Translations under genes and position numbers: made by a program
NCBI GenBank assembly: GCA_964511965.1
Contig: CAZEGF010000013.1
Coordinates: 1 to 37,512, forward strand
Source: JAUSNA01 sp964511965
GTDB lineage: Bacteria; Patescibacteriota; Microgenomatia; Levybacterales; GWA1-39-11
DNA length: 37,512 bases
Direction: 5' to 3'
The notes under the pieces: model-generated
Told to the model about the DNA's origin: nothing
The model's input: the letters and a program-made list of their open reading frames with translations, nothing else
Databases searched by the model: none
Shown: positions 8,208 to 16,204 of the stretch, one piece after another
How positions within the stretch are numbered: the stretch's first letter is position 1
Layout: each line of letters starts with the position of its first letter

Positions 8208-9143
8208 TTGTCTCAGTCATCCAAGATCTGGGTCGTCTTTGGCATCCTCGTCACCGCAATCGCGGTTGGATGGGGAATGCACAAACTCGACAACACGACG
8301 TCCGCTAACGCGGACGGATCAGGTGATAGCCCCACGGCTACCACAACCGCCGTCGCACCGACGGCCACGCCCAACCCGGGCAAGGACCAGCCGCCGGCGC
8401 CTAGCGCCGTCTGCCATCTTTCGGTCATCGGACCTTGGTCCGAGATCAATGGCGCCAACCCCTACCGCATCGAAGTCGGTGGTGGCGATGTTCAGCATTT
8501 CGACTTTTACCCCACGATTGGGGTGAATTCGATCAGCTACATCGTCCCCCCGCTTAAGCGCGGCGGTGTCGCCGACAAGTGGTACGGATACGGCCAGATG
8601 TGGCAGGGCAACAAGCAGGAATGCGCCAATTGGCCCTGGCAGCAGGACGCGATCGATTACGCTCGCGGTAACGCAACCGGCCAGCCTGGCCGCATTCAAC
8701 AGGGTCACAGCGGGATCGTCATTGATCTCCGCGGCGGCGACTTTAAGATCGTCGAGAAGCCTGCTGGCTGGTCGGATGACCAGATCAACACTCTCCTCGC
8801 CCTTCACAAGGCCGCGATGAACCCTGCCAACCCACCGGGAGCTGGATCCGTCCAGGCTCCCAGCGGCAAGTGCGAAGCCGTCCGCGTTATGCAAGACGAA
8901 ACCAAGCGCCCCAATGGCGCCAACAGTATCGTTAAGCTTGGCGGCGACGGCCACGCCTACGTCTTCGAACTCTGGAATCCAGAAGTTCAGGGCGGCAAGG
9001 AGATGAAGGTCCTTATTCCTGCAGGCGAAAGCCGTACGTTCACTGGTTTTGGTGGCGCCGCATGGCAATACCCAACCACGTGCACGGCTCAGCAGGTCAA
9101 GGACGACTTCGACAAAAACCCGAAGCCTGCCTATACCGGTTAA
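8208..9143 (+). CDS. Membrane-anchored two-repeat protein of unknown function (GC-rich)
   Basis: 311 residues with a TTG start, supported by GGAGG at 8194-8198, 9 nt upstream. One N-terminal transmembrane anchor (about 7-26), a Thr/Pro/Ala linker (about 30-65), then two related segments. The first (about 68-145) has NGANPYRIEVGGGD...IVPP...GYGQMWQ...C. The second (about 222-295) has NGANSIVKLGGDG...LIPAG...GFGGAAWQ...C. Between them is a His/Gly part (GHSGIVIDLRGGD). No known family is recognised. Codons are strongly G/C-ending, unlike every neighbour, and structured RNA lies on both sides, so this looks transferred. The opposite-strand ORF at 8319-9068 is a by-product of the GC-rich composition. 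Confidence 0.75.
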   Translation: MSQSSKIWVVFGILVTAIAVGWGMHKLDNTTSANADGSGDSPTATTTAVAPTATPNPGKDQPPAPSAVCHLSVIGPWSEINGANPYRIEVGGGDVQHFDFYPTIGVNSISYIVPPLKRGGVADKWYGYGQMWQGNKQECANWPWQQDAIDYARGNATGQPGRIQQGHSGIVIDLRGGDFKIVEKPAGWSDDQINTLLALHKAAMNPANPPGAGSVQAPSGKCEAVRVMQDETKRPNGANSIVKLGGDGHAYVFELWNPEVQGGKEMKVLIPAGESRTFTGFGGAAWQYPTTCTAQQVKDDFDKNPKPAYTG

Positions 9144-9174
9144 CCCGGTGGCAGCTTCACCTGTATACCAAGCT

Positions 9175-9321
9175 CGGGATGGCCCCCTTCGGGGGGCTGT
9201 CCCGGCAAGAGAGGGGAGGCGCTAACACCGCTTCCAAAGAACAAACCGGATTTATCCGGCAGAATGCTTTGGAGTCGATTGCCTCCCCCCTTTCCCCCTG
9301 TACATAAACTTTTGTGTACAG
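9175..9321 (+). ncRNA. Structured 3' region of the GC-rich island
   Basis: Three consecutive structures follow the GC-rich gene. The first is a 13-bp stem with UUCG loop (9175-9204). The second is a long nested hairpin: GGGGAGGC/GCCTCCCC (9213-9220 with 9281-9288), TCCAAAG/CTTTGGA (9233-9239 with 9267-9273) and CCGGA-TTTA-TCCGG (9246-9259). The third is CTGTACA/TGTACAG (9298-9321). None has a U-run after it, so a simple intrinsic terminator is unlikely. Confidence 0.5.
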
Positions 9322-9332
9322 AGCCGAAAGGT

Positions 9333-9542
9333 ATGAAAATTTTACAAACAATTGCTCTTTTAATTACAGGTTTGGCCTTTGTTGGGGTCATATATTATCT
9401 TGGCCAAATGCAAATACGTTTTTCGGCTGTAGATAACTGTTTGACCGCTGGAAAAGCACAATTTGTGCGAGACGGACAAACTCTATCAGGCCCTGATGGA
9501 TATTGGTTTCAGTTCTGCATGAAAGAAAAAGGCCTTAAGTAA
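9333..9542 (+). CDS. Small single-pass membrane protein, unknown function
   Basis: 69 residues starting MKILQTIALLITGLAFVGVI: one N-terminal hydrophobic segment (about 4-24), then a polar part with two Cys (C35 in VDNCLTAG, C62 in QFCMKEKG). The ATG at 9333 is chosen because earlier in-frame codons belong to the RNA-structured GC-rich region. The gene returns to AT-rich host composition and is followed after 2 nt by the glycosyltransferase gene, so it is probably the first gene of that operon. No family is recognised. Confidence 0.6.
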   Translation: MKILQTIALLITGLAFVGVIYYLGQMQIRFSAVDNCLTAGKAQFVRDGQTLSGPDGYWFQFCMKEKGLK

Positions 9543-9544
9543 TT

Positions 9545-10456
9545 ATGAAAAAACCATTAGTATCAGTCATCATGCCGGTATACAATGCAGGAAAATTTTT
9601 AAAACCTGCAATTGATAGTATTTTGGGCCAAACTTTTCAAGATTTTGAACTAATTGTAGTTGATGATGCATCTTCAGACAATTCTCTTTCTGTTTTAAAA
9701 CAGTATAAAAAGCGCTACCCATTTAAATTCAAAATCATTGAAATGAATAGAAATCTTAATTGTGGTGGAGATAGATGTGCAAATGAAGGATTAAAAATTG
9801 CAAAAGGAACATATATTGCTCGCATGGACGCTGATGATGTGGCACACAAAAATAGGCTTGAAAAACAGGTGGAATATCTCAGAAACAATAAGGAAGTATT
9901 TTTAGTAGGTTCAAATGCTTACGTTATCGATAGAAATGGTAGAAAAATTGGTGAAAAAAATGAACCATCTACACACGAAGAAATTTATAATTCATATTTT
10001 TCATTCCATCCTCTTATTCATCCAACTTGCATGATGAGAAGATCCTTTAAAAGCAAGAAGTTCAAATACAAACTCAAATATAATGCAAATAATGACTATT
10101 TAACATTCTTTACGCTTCTTTGTAATGGTGCAGTTTTTCACAATCTACCTGAAAAACTTCTCTATTACCGGATTCACGGTAAAAATGACACGTTTATCCA
10201 TATGAAACAAAAATTCTTAAATACAATGAGAATCAGAATCAAAATGATTGTTAAATATGGATACCGTCCTGGTATAAAAGCGGTATTTTTGAGCCTTATT
10301 CAAACTACTCTATTCCTTTTCTTACCGGAAAAAGTTCTTTTTACCATGTATCTAACGAGCCGGGGAATTATCAAAAAACCCTCTCTTCGCCTAACTTATA
10401 AAAGCAGAATTTCTTTAAATCCTTCTCAACTTTTAGTTAAAAAAGCGACAGCATAA
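9545..10456 (+). CDS. Family 2 glycosyltransferase
   Basis: 303 residues, GT-A fold. The start SVIMPVYNAGKFLKPAIDSI, then ELIVVDDASSDNS (about 35-47) for nucleotide-sugar binding and MDADD (about 93-97) as the metal-binding DxD motif. The C-terminal third is basic with a hydrophobic stretch near 235-265 that may sit at the membrane. It should transfer a sugar from a nucleotide donor to a lipid- or glycan acceptor; the exact sugar cannot be told. Spacing is tight on both sides (2 nt and 1 nt), so it is co-transcribed with 9333 and 10458. Confidence 0.92.
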   Translation: MKKPLVSVIMPVYNAGKFLKPAIDSILGQTFQDFELIVVDDASSDNSLSVLKQYKKRYPFKFKIIEMNRNLNCGGDRCANEGLKIAKGTYIARMDADDVAHKNRLEKQVEYLRNNKEVFLVGSNAYVIDRNGRKIGEKNEPSTHEEIYNSYFSFHPLIHPTCMMRRSFKSKKFKYKLKYNANNDYLTFFTLLCNGAVFHNLPEKLLYYRIHGKNDTFIHMKQKFLNTMRIRIKMIVKYGYRPGIKAVFLSLIQTTLFLFLPEKVLFTMYLTSRGIIKKPSLRLTYKSRISLNPSQLLVKKATA

Positions 10457-10457
10457 T

Positions 10458-13400
10458 ATGAAGATATTTCAAAAAATATGGAAACAATACACATACCCTC
10501 TTATATTACTAGTAATTGAGGCAGTACTTTTTGTTGCCAATTACACTCCAAAAACATACCTCATAGGTTGGGATAATGTAATGCCCGAACTCAATCTGAA
10601 GCTCAACTACCTCAGAGCGCTAAATGCCGTTTGGCAAGATTACCGGGGGCTTGGGACTTTAGATGGAATGGCCCACGCTGCAAATCTTTTTCATGTTATC
10701 TATATAAATATTTTGAGTTTTTTCTTACCACAAAATCTACTTCGTTATTCATTTGTAAGCCTTACACATCTTGTTGGAGGAATAGCATTTTATTATTTAG
10801 CTGTTAAATTATTCAAAAACAAACATGGGGCTTTCTTGGGAGCTCTCTTTTACCTTTTTAATTTAGGTGTTATTCAAATGTATTTCGCGCCGCTTGAGGT
10901 TTTTGCTATGCATTTTGCTGCACTCCCCCTTATGGGTCTAGCAATTCTTAACGCACTTAAAAGTAAATCAAAAAAATCTTTACTATTATTAGGAGCTGCG
11001 AGTTTACTTACAACCCCACAAGCTTTTGTTCCAACAGTTTTTATTTCCTACTCACTTTTTGCTGCCCTACTTATGGTTTTTTCTTTCAAAAAGGAATTGC
11101 TCAAAAGAATTACTCTAATATGCGGAATTCTTTTTATTACCAATGCATTTTGGTTGCTTCCTTTTTCATATACTGCTCTTTTTAAATCTCAAGTAGTCCA
11201 AAATACGAGAATCAATGAATTTTCTTCAGAAGAGATCTATTACCGAAATAAAGCCAAAGGAACAATATCCGATGTTATGACATTAAAGGGGTTTATGATT
11301 GACACTATCGAATATGACTCATTCAAGAAAGAAAATTTTAATTTCATGCAGAAATGGTTGGATCAAACAAAAACTCTCCCATTTAAAATAATTTCAACAA
11401 TTATTGCAGGCCTCATGATTCTGGGGTCATTTCTTGTTGTACGCTTCCGACTTAAATCTCTTTACCCATTTTTAGCTACAAATATCATCTCCTTCATTCT
11501 TCTTGCCAATAATACTCCTGGTTTATCAGTAGTAAATGAAGGGATAAGAACTGTTCTGCCTTTATTTGGTGAAGCATTTCGCTTTCCCTTTACTAAATTC
11601 ATTACTCTGTTTGCCTTCTCATATGCTATGCTTTTTGGCCTTGGAGTAAGTTTTGCGATTAAGTTTGTGTTGAACGGTTTTTCGTCAATATTCAAACATG
11701 TGAGTTTATTGAAAAGTAATCTTAAAACTCTGACTTTTGGCTTATATCTTCTATTCATTGCTATTATATCTGTATCTATTTTGTGGTACGCAAAACCTGC
11801 ATTTACAGGAAATTTCATCTCTCCATTCTTACGCCTTACCGTACCAAATGATTATCAGAAAACAATGTCGTACTTTAATAGTCAAAATCCTGATGGAAGA
11901 ATCTTAACTTTCCCTTTAAATAGCTTCTGGAACTGGGAATATAGAAATTGGGGGCATAGAGGTTCCGGATTTTTATGGTATGGGATACCCCAACCTCTTC
12001 TTATAAGAGCTTTTGATCCATGGAGTAACTACAACGAACAACTTTACAACGAATTTGCAACGTCTTACGCAAATAAAGATATTGCCTCATTTGATACTCT
12101 TCTGAAAAAGTATGATATTTCCTATATCTTAATTGACAAGACAATATTAAATACCATTTCTCCAAAACCGGTTGATTATGAAGAGATTGGTGAATTCTTA
12201 AATACAAGCACTGTGGTTCAAAAAGATGCCATCTTTGGGAATGAACTGATATATAAGTCTAAAAATTTACCTTCAAAAGTCTCAAGCTTACCACTGCGAA
12301 CTACAATCAATTCCTATCCTTCAGTTACGCAACAATCTGAAGACTCATTAGAACTAATATCAGGTAACTATTACGAATCTTCAAAAAATCCTGATGTTAT
12401 AACTCTACTTTCTTCTCTTGCTACCTTAAAACTTCAAAAAGATAACCAATTTAACTGGATTTATAAAAACAATGTGCTAGCTTTCAATTCAAAAACGGTA
12501 CCTATAAACTCCAAAGGTAAAAAAATTATTCTGCCATCTCTATTTGAAAAAGAATTTTTAATTCCGGTAAGCATTTCAACGGGTGAAAATACAGTCGCGA
12601 TCACGCCTATTTATCCAAACGTTATTGTTAACGGCAAAAACATTAAAATTCCGGTAAATCCTATCATTATTCATACTCAGAATGTGACATTTCCTACAAA
12701 AATTAGCTTTATTGATACTAATAATACAATTGAAATCGGACAAAATATCAATAGTTATTTACTAAATAATTTTACAAATACCATAAAAATTAGCGATGGT
12801 GTTAATGAAGAATTCATGCAAATTGATACGTCAAGCATAGATAAAACACCTCTTATCCTTGATCTACCTGAAAAAATAAAATCATTTGAGGTGTCAGTTC
12901 CTACTTTTGATACGGAACTGGGTAAAGCAGATTATGTCAAAAACAAACAATATGTCATTACAAAAGCATCAGATCAACTAAAAACAAACAAACCAGATAC
13001 GTATTCGAATTCTTCAGTCAATGCAAAAGGTGTAAATCTTTCAGCTAGAGACAACACTACCTCACTTGATATTTATTTGGATACGCTTTACCACGCCGCT
13101 TCATATGCTGTTATTGCTTCTATCGACCACCAAAAAGGTCTCCCAGTCAATTTTTATGTAGACAATCCTAAAGAATCAAAACCGGTCATGGAAACAAAAA
13201 TGGATAATGGTCAAAATATAGCTATTCTCAGTGGAACGGATTCCTATTCAAAGGGATACGGTTTTCACTTTGGAGTCAAATCCGTAGGAACAGAAATTGC
13301 ACAATCGCAAATTAACGAAGTAAGCATTTTTCCGATTCCACAAAAAACGATTGAATCAATTAGAATAATAAGCCCAAATTCATATGTATTATCTAGTAAA

Positions 13401-13850
13401 AATCCTTCTAAAGAATCTTTAGATTACTTAAAAACAGGAGATTTCACCTATGAAACTACAGTTAAAAAAGACTCTCTAATAGTTCTGTCTGAAGCTTATG
13501 ATAACGGGTGGAAAGCTTATGAAGTTAAAAATAACGAAAAACTCACTTCAATATTTCCATTTATATTCGGTAAAGAAATCAAATCTCACGTGCTCGTAAA
13601 CAACTGGGCTAATGGCTGGGCTCTAAATTCTCAATTTTCAAATCTCGATTCTCAATTAATAATAGTCTATCTACCTCAATACTTAGAAATATTGGGGCTA
13701 GCACTACTTGGAATTCCATTACTTATAACTATAGTTTCCCTGTATGAAAAACTTATTTTACCTCAAACAAACAAGCTTGACTCATTTTTTGATAGAAAAA
13801 CAAATATGCTTCGTGAAAAAATAAGAAATATTATTCATTCTAATTCCTAG
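10458..13850 (+). CDS. Large polytopic membrane protein, GT-C / YfhO-like
   Basis: 1130 residues. The first ~450 residues carry about eleven to twelve membrane helices with an early luminal loop (WDNVMPELNLKLNYLRALNAV), as in GT-C fold glycosyltransferases and YfhO-like proteins. A long outside region (about 460-1080) of beta-rich sequence follows, with the YfhO-type sequence SEAYDNGWKAYEV near 1010, and one more helix near 1085-1105. It probably moves lipid-linked sugars onto a surface glycan or protein. It is the last gene of the operon after the GT2 gene. Its stop codon lies inside a TAGTTACTGG-type word repeat. The subfamily is uncertain. Confidence 0.65.
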   Translation: MKIFQKIWKQYTYPLILLVIEAVLFVANYTPKTYLIGWDNVMPELNLKLNYLRALNAVWQDYRGLGTLDGMAHAANLFHVIYINILSFFLPQNLLRYSFVSLTHLVGGIAFYYLAVKLFKNKHGAFLGALFYLFNLGVIQMYFAPLEVFAMHFAALPLMGLAILNALKSKSKKSLLLLGAASLLTTPQAFVPTVFISYSLFAALLMVFSFKKELLKRITLICGILFITNAFWLLPFSYTALFKSQVVQNTRINEFSSEEIYYRNKAKGTISDVMTLKGFMIDTIEYDSFKKENFNFMQKWLDQTKTLPFKIISTIIAGLMILGSFLVVRFRLKSLYPFLATNIISFILLANNTPGLSVVNEGIRTVLPLFGEAFRFPFTKFITLFAFSYAMLFGLGVSFAIKFVLNGFSSIFKHVSLLKSNLKTLTFGLYLLFIAIISVSILWYAKPAFTGNFISPFLRLTVPNDYQKTMSYFNSQNPDGRILTFPLNSFWNWEYRNWGHRGSGFLWYGIPQPLLIRAFDPWSNYNEQLYNEFATSYANKDIASFDTLLKKYDISYILIDKTILNTISPKPVDYEEIGEFLNTSTVVQKDAIFGNELIYKSKNLPSKVSSLPLRTTINSYPSVTQQSEDSLELISGNYYESSKNPDVITLLSSLATLKLQKDNQFNWIYKNNVLAFNSKTVPINSKGKKIILPSLFEKEFLIPVSISTGENTVAITPIYPNVIVNGKNIKIPVNPIIIHTQNVTFPTKISFIDTNNTIEIGQNINSYLLNNFTNTIKISDGVNEEFMQIDTSSIDKTPLILDLPEKIKSFEVSVPTFDTELGKADYVKNKQYVITKASDQLKTNKPDTYSNSSVNAKGVNLSARDNTTSLDIYLDTLYHAASYAVIASIDHQKGLPVNFYVDNPKESKPVMETKMDNGQNIAILSGTDSYSKGYGFHFGVKSVGTEIAQSQINEVSIFPIPQKTIESIRIISPNSYVLSSKNPSKESLDYLKTGDFTYETTVKKDSLIVLSEAYDNGWKAYEVKNNEKLTSIFPFIFGKEIKSHVLVNNWANGWALNSQFSNLDSQLIIVYLPQYLEILGLALLGIPLLITIVSLYEKLILPQTNKLDSFFDRKTNMLREKIRNIIHSNS

Positions 13851-13875
13851 TTACTGGTTTCTAGTTTGTGAGTAT
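13846..13875. repeat. Word repeat at gene end
   Basis: TTCCTAGTTACTGGTTTCTA-type words at the stop codon of the preceding gene. They belong to the same family as the arms at 5525-5560 (reverse complement AGTAACTAG). A related stretch lies at 14626-14660, at the end of the pyruvate kinase gene. Between 13876 and 13987 only AT-rich sequence is seen. Confidence 0.4.
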
Positions 13876-13987
13876 TCCCCAAGTTTTCCACATTTATTTC
13901 TGTAATTAATTTATCTTGATTTAATAAGCTAAAATGCATTGTTTTTAACTCTAGGTCTATATATAAATATATCAATTTTGTTATAGG

Positions 13988-14016
13988 TTGAAGAGGTTGA
14001 CAAGATGTGTTATACT
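13988..14016 (+). promoter_or_regulatory. Promoter ahead of small ORF / structured RNA block
   Basis: TTGAAG (13988-13993), 17-bp spacer, extended -10 TGT-TATACT (14011-14016). Predicted start about 14023, 4 nt before an ATG. An overlapping alternative is TTGACA (13997-14002) with GATAAT. Confidence 0.6.
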
Positions 14017-14026
14017 TTTGATAATT

Positions 14027-14176
14027 ATGAAACTTTTTTCATTCACAAATAAAAAACGCACCAAAAATAACAGAAGCAAAAGGATTTTTTCAGACTATCA
14101 GCAGGAAACTATCAACTCTTACGGAAAACAGCAATTAAAATCACTCATCAATCGGGGCATTAGTGTCCAGTGGTGA
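14027..14176 (+). CDS. Small basic hypothetical protein
   Basis: 49 residues, MKLFSFTNKKRTKNNRSKRI and onward, rich in Lys, Arg and Asn in the first half and ending NRGISVQW. The upstream in-frame TTG at 13988 is itself the -35 box, so the ATG at 14027 is the better start. No family is recognised. A good promoter and a leaderless layout support expression, but the transcript may mainly serve the structured RNA that follows. Confidence 0.4.
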   Translation: MKLFSFTNKKRTKNNRSKRIFSDYQQETINSYGKQQLKSLINRGISVQW

Positions 14177-14204
14177 TTAAAGATCTTTTATAACGGGTTT
14201 TAGT

Positions 14205-14308
14205 TAACAGTTTATTTTCTTTCTTTGACGAGTAGAAAGAAAAAGAGCATCGCTTTCGCTACTCATAAATAAATTCAAGTACGAAAAGCAATGCTCTTTT
14301 AACTGTTA
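14205..14308. terminator. Long hairpin with U-runs on both strands
   Basis: A 16-bp stem AAAAGAGCAT-C-GCTTT (14241-14256) pairs with 14285-14300 with one mismatch and ends in TTTT. On the minus strand it is followed by TTTTTCTTTC. An outer pair TAACAGTT/AACTGTTA (14205-14212 with 14301-14308) lengthens it. A competing stem GAGTAG/CTACTC (14230-14235 with 14259-14264) uses part of the left arm, so two folds exclude each other. Confidence 0.5.
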
Positions 14309-14427
14309 GCTATTAGTCTTTAGGCAGGGTAAGACTATGCTAAGAATCAAATTAGCAAATTCTACTCTGCGTTGTCAAGAAAAAACGATGAAGCGGATTG
14401 TGATCATTTAGATTGTTAAATGGACAC

Positions 14428-14446
14428 TTTTCACGAGTCGTGAAAA
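14428..14446. promoter_or_regulatory. Perfect 19-nt palindrome, possible operator
   Basis: TTTTCACGAGTCGTGAAAA: two 9-nt perfect arms around a single G. The one-base centre fits a DNA operator for a dimeric regulator better than an RNA hairpin. No gene start is near, apart from the RNA stems that follow. Confidence 0.4.
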
Positions 14447-14455
14447 TTTCTTATT

Positions 14456-14520
14456 AAGGGTATTTGATCGGGAGTGAGTGAGTTGGGCAGGCTTTCTCAC
14501 TTCCGATTAAGTACCCTTTT
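14456..14520 (+). terminator. 23-bp RNA stem with U-run (terminator or sRNA end)
   Basis: Positions 14456-14478 pair with 14496-14518 with no mismatch when three G-U pairs are allowed. The loop is 17 nt (14479-14495), followed by TTTTATTTT. G-U pairs on one strand only show that the plus-strand RNA is the functional form. A near copy of the 3' side (TTAAGTACC plus TTTTTT) recurs at 14592-14606. Confidence 0.65.
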
Positions 14521-14528
14521 ATTTTAAG

Positions 14529-14610
14529 TACGCATGAGGAAGCGAGCATGAAATGCGACCGCTCCGATTAGTGCGTAGCACCAAGCTCCGCTTAAGTACC
14601 TTTTTTATTT
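14529..14610 (+). ncRNA. Second structured RNA element with U-run
   Basis: TACGCA (14529-14534) pairs with TGCGTA (14572-14577) around an inner hairpin GCAT-GAA-ATGC (14546-14556). The block ends with CTTAAGTACC and six T (14601-14606). Its 3' end could also pair with the left arm at 14458-14467 in place of the first stem, so a two-state switch is possible. Confidence 0.4.
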
Positions 14611-14661
14611 GGAAAACAACAAACTGAGGACTATAAACTACTGACTAATAACTTCTAGCTA

Positions 14662-16140
14662 TTATTTCGAAGGGGTAATTACCTTAATTGTACTTACTCT
14701 ACCCTCTACCATCCAGTTATCTCCATAGAGAAGTATGTAGTATTTACTTTCATCAAAAACACTTATCTTTTTAAGGTAACCTATCGCATTTTTCATATCA
14801 TCAAGCTTTACAGGCTGACCTTTCTTAAATATTGTTGGCTGAACAAATGGAAATACTCCATAATTGACAGTTAGACTATCCCTAACTTTTTCATTGGGTG
14901 CAAAAACAAAAATAGGAGCTTCTGCTCTATATCGCGAAAGCTTACGCGCAGTTCTACCGCCCTCTGTGAAGACCACAAAGCCACCAAAATTGAAGTTTTT
15001 CTTACGGAACTGTAGATAGAGGTTATAAGCAGTATCACAAAGCATTTCTTCTGCATCTACAGTTATGAAATCGAAGGTGTTTCTTGTATCTTTTACCAAA
15101 ACGTTTTTCTCGTTAAATACGATCGTCTTTTTCATCATACTAACTGCCTCTAAAGGATACTGACCTGCCGCAGATTCCTCAGAAAGCATTACCATATCGG
15201 TAAGATCAAAAGCAGCGTTAGCTATATCTGAGATCTCAGCGCGTGTCGGAAATGGTTTTTCAATCATGGAATGAATCATTTGAGTTGCAGTTATTACCGG
15301 GAAGCCCCGCTCCATACATTTTTTGATCATGATTTTTTGATAATAAGGAACTTGCTCGATAGGCAACTCTACTCCAAGGTCACCACGTGCAACCATAATT
15401 CCTTCTGAAGCATCGATAATGTCATCCAACGTATCAATTGCAAGTTTTGTCTCAATTTTTGAAATTACCCGACCTGAAAATCCATTCTTTACCATAAATT
15501 TCTTTAGATCCAATACGTCTTGAGCAGATCTCACAAATGAGAGCGCAACAAAATCAACTGGAGAATCTGCAAATCCTTTTATAGCTTCTTTGTCGCGAGC
15601 TGTAATTGCAGCGAGCGGGAAATATACACCGGGAACGCTTAACGTTTTTCGGGTTTTTAATTGTCCATTTGAGTGTGCAACAAGAGTTACTGAATCTTTT
15701 CCGGCTTTAAGAACCTCAAATTGAAATTTTCCATCATCAACAACAACCTTTTGTCCTTTTTCAAGGTAAGAAAGTACAACGTCATCAGTTAATGAAAAAC
15801 TGTCATTATCATTTTGTTGTTTTGTGATTGTAATTTCGCTTCCCTTAACTATTGCAACTTCAGCACTTTGAGGTGTGACAAGTCTAATTTCCGGTCCTTG
15901 AAGATCAATAAGAACTCCAATAGCCCGGTCCATTTTCTTGGCAATTGATTTTACAAGCGCAATTTTTTCTTTATGCCATGATAGTTCGTTATGTTTGAGG
16001 TTAAATCGGAATACATCTACCCCTTCGTTGATAAGCTTCTCAATCATCTCAGCACTTTCTGATGCCGGACCAATAGTTGCTATTATTTTTGTGTATTCGT
16101 GTACGTTAAGTTTTTGCATTTTAGACGAAAAAAGCGGCAT
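14662..16140 (-). CDS. pyk: Pyruvate kinase
   Basis: 492 residues. Last step of glycolysis, phosphoenolpyruvate plus ADP to pyruvate plus ATP. Motifs: TKIIATIGPAS at the start, IDLQGPEIR, the catalytic Lys in ISKIETK, the metal-binding MVARGDLGVE, TATQM and EKPFPTRAE. A C-terminal alpha/beta domain (about 355-480) is present, with GGRTARKLSRYRAEAP. One departure: the usual RLNFSHG segment reads RFNLKHN, so the Ser is Lys. A second in-frame ATG at 16116 starts the conserved part; the promoter at 16165-16193 fits either. With enolase and phosphoglycerate mutase it completes lower glycolysis here. Confidence 0.96.
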   Translation of the reverse strand: MPLFSSKMQKLNVHEYTKIIATIGPASESAEMIEKLINEGVDVFRFNLKHNELSWHKEKIALVKSIAKKMDRAIGVLIDLQGPEIRLVTPQSAEVAIVKGSEITITKQQNDNDSFSLTDDVVLSYLEKGQKVVVDDGKFQFEVLKAGKDSVTLVAHSNGQLKTRKTLSVPGVYFPLAAITARDKEAIKGFADSPVDFVALSFVRSAQDVLDLKKFMVKNGFSGRVISKIETKLAIDTLDDIIDASEGIMVARGDLGVELPIEQVPYYQKIMIKKCMERGFPVITATQMIHSMIEKPFPTRAEISDIANAAFDLTDMVMLSEESAAGQYPLEAVSMMKKTIVFNEKNVLVKDTRNTFDFITVDAEEMLCDTAYNLYLQFRKKNFNFGGFVVFTEGGRTARKLSRYRAEAPIFVFAPNEKVRDSLTVNYGVFPFVQPTIFKKGQPVKLDDMKNAIGYLKKISVFDESKYYILLYGDNWMVEGRVSTIKVITPSK

Positions 16141-16164
16141 CCATTTGATACCGCCAAGGTCAAT

Positions 16165-16193
16165 ATTGTACTATATTTATCCCAATCAATCAA
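16165..16193 (-). promoter_or_regulatory. Promoter of pyk
   Basis: TTGATT (16193-16188), 17-bp spacer, TACAAT (16170-16165). The leader to the ATG at 16140 would be about 18 nt. Confidence 0.55.
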
Positions 16194-16204
16194 GCATAAA
16201 TCTC

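Noticed and set aside
8319..9068. Long minus-strand ORF (249 aa) opposite the GC-rich gene
   Set aside because: It mirrors the plus-strand gene in GC-rich DNA, has no start signals, and the plus-strand gene has a Shine-Dalgarno, a signal anchor and an internal repeat.
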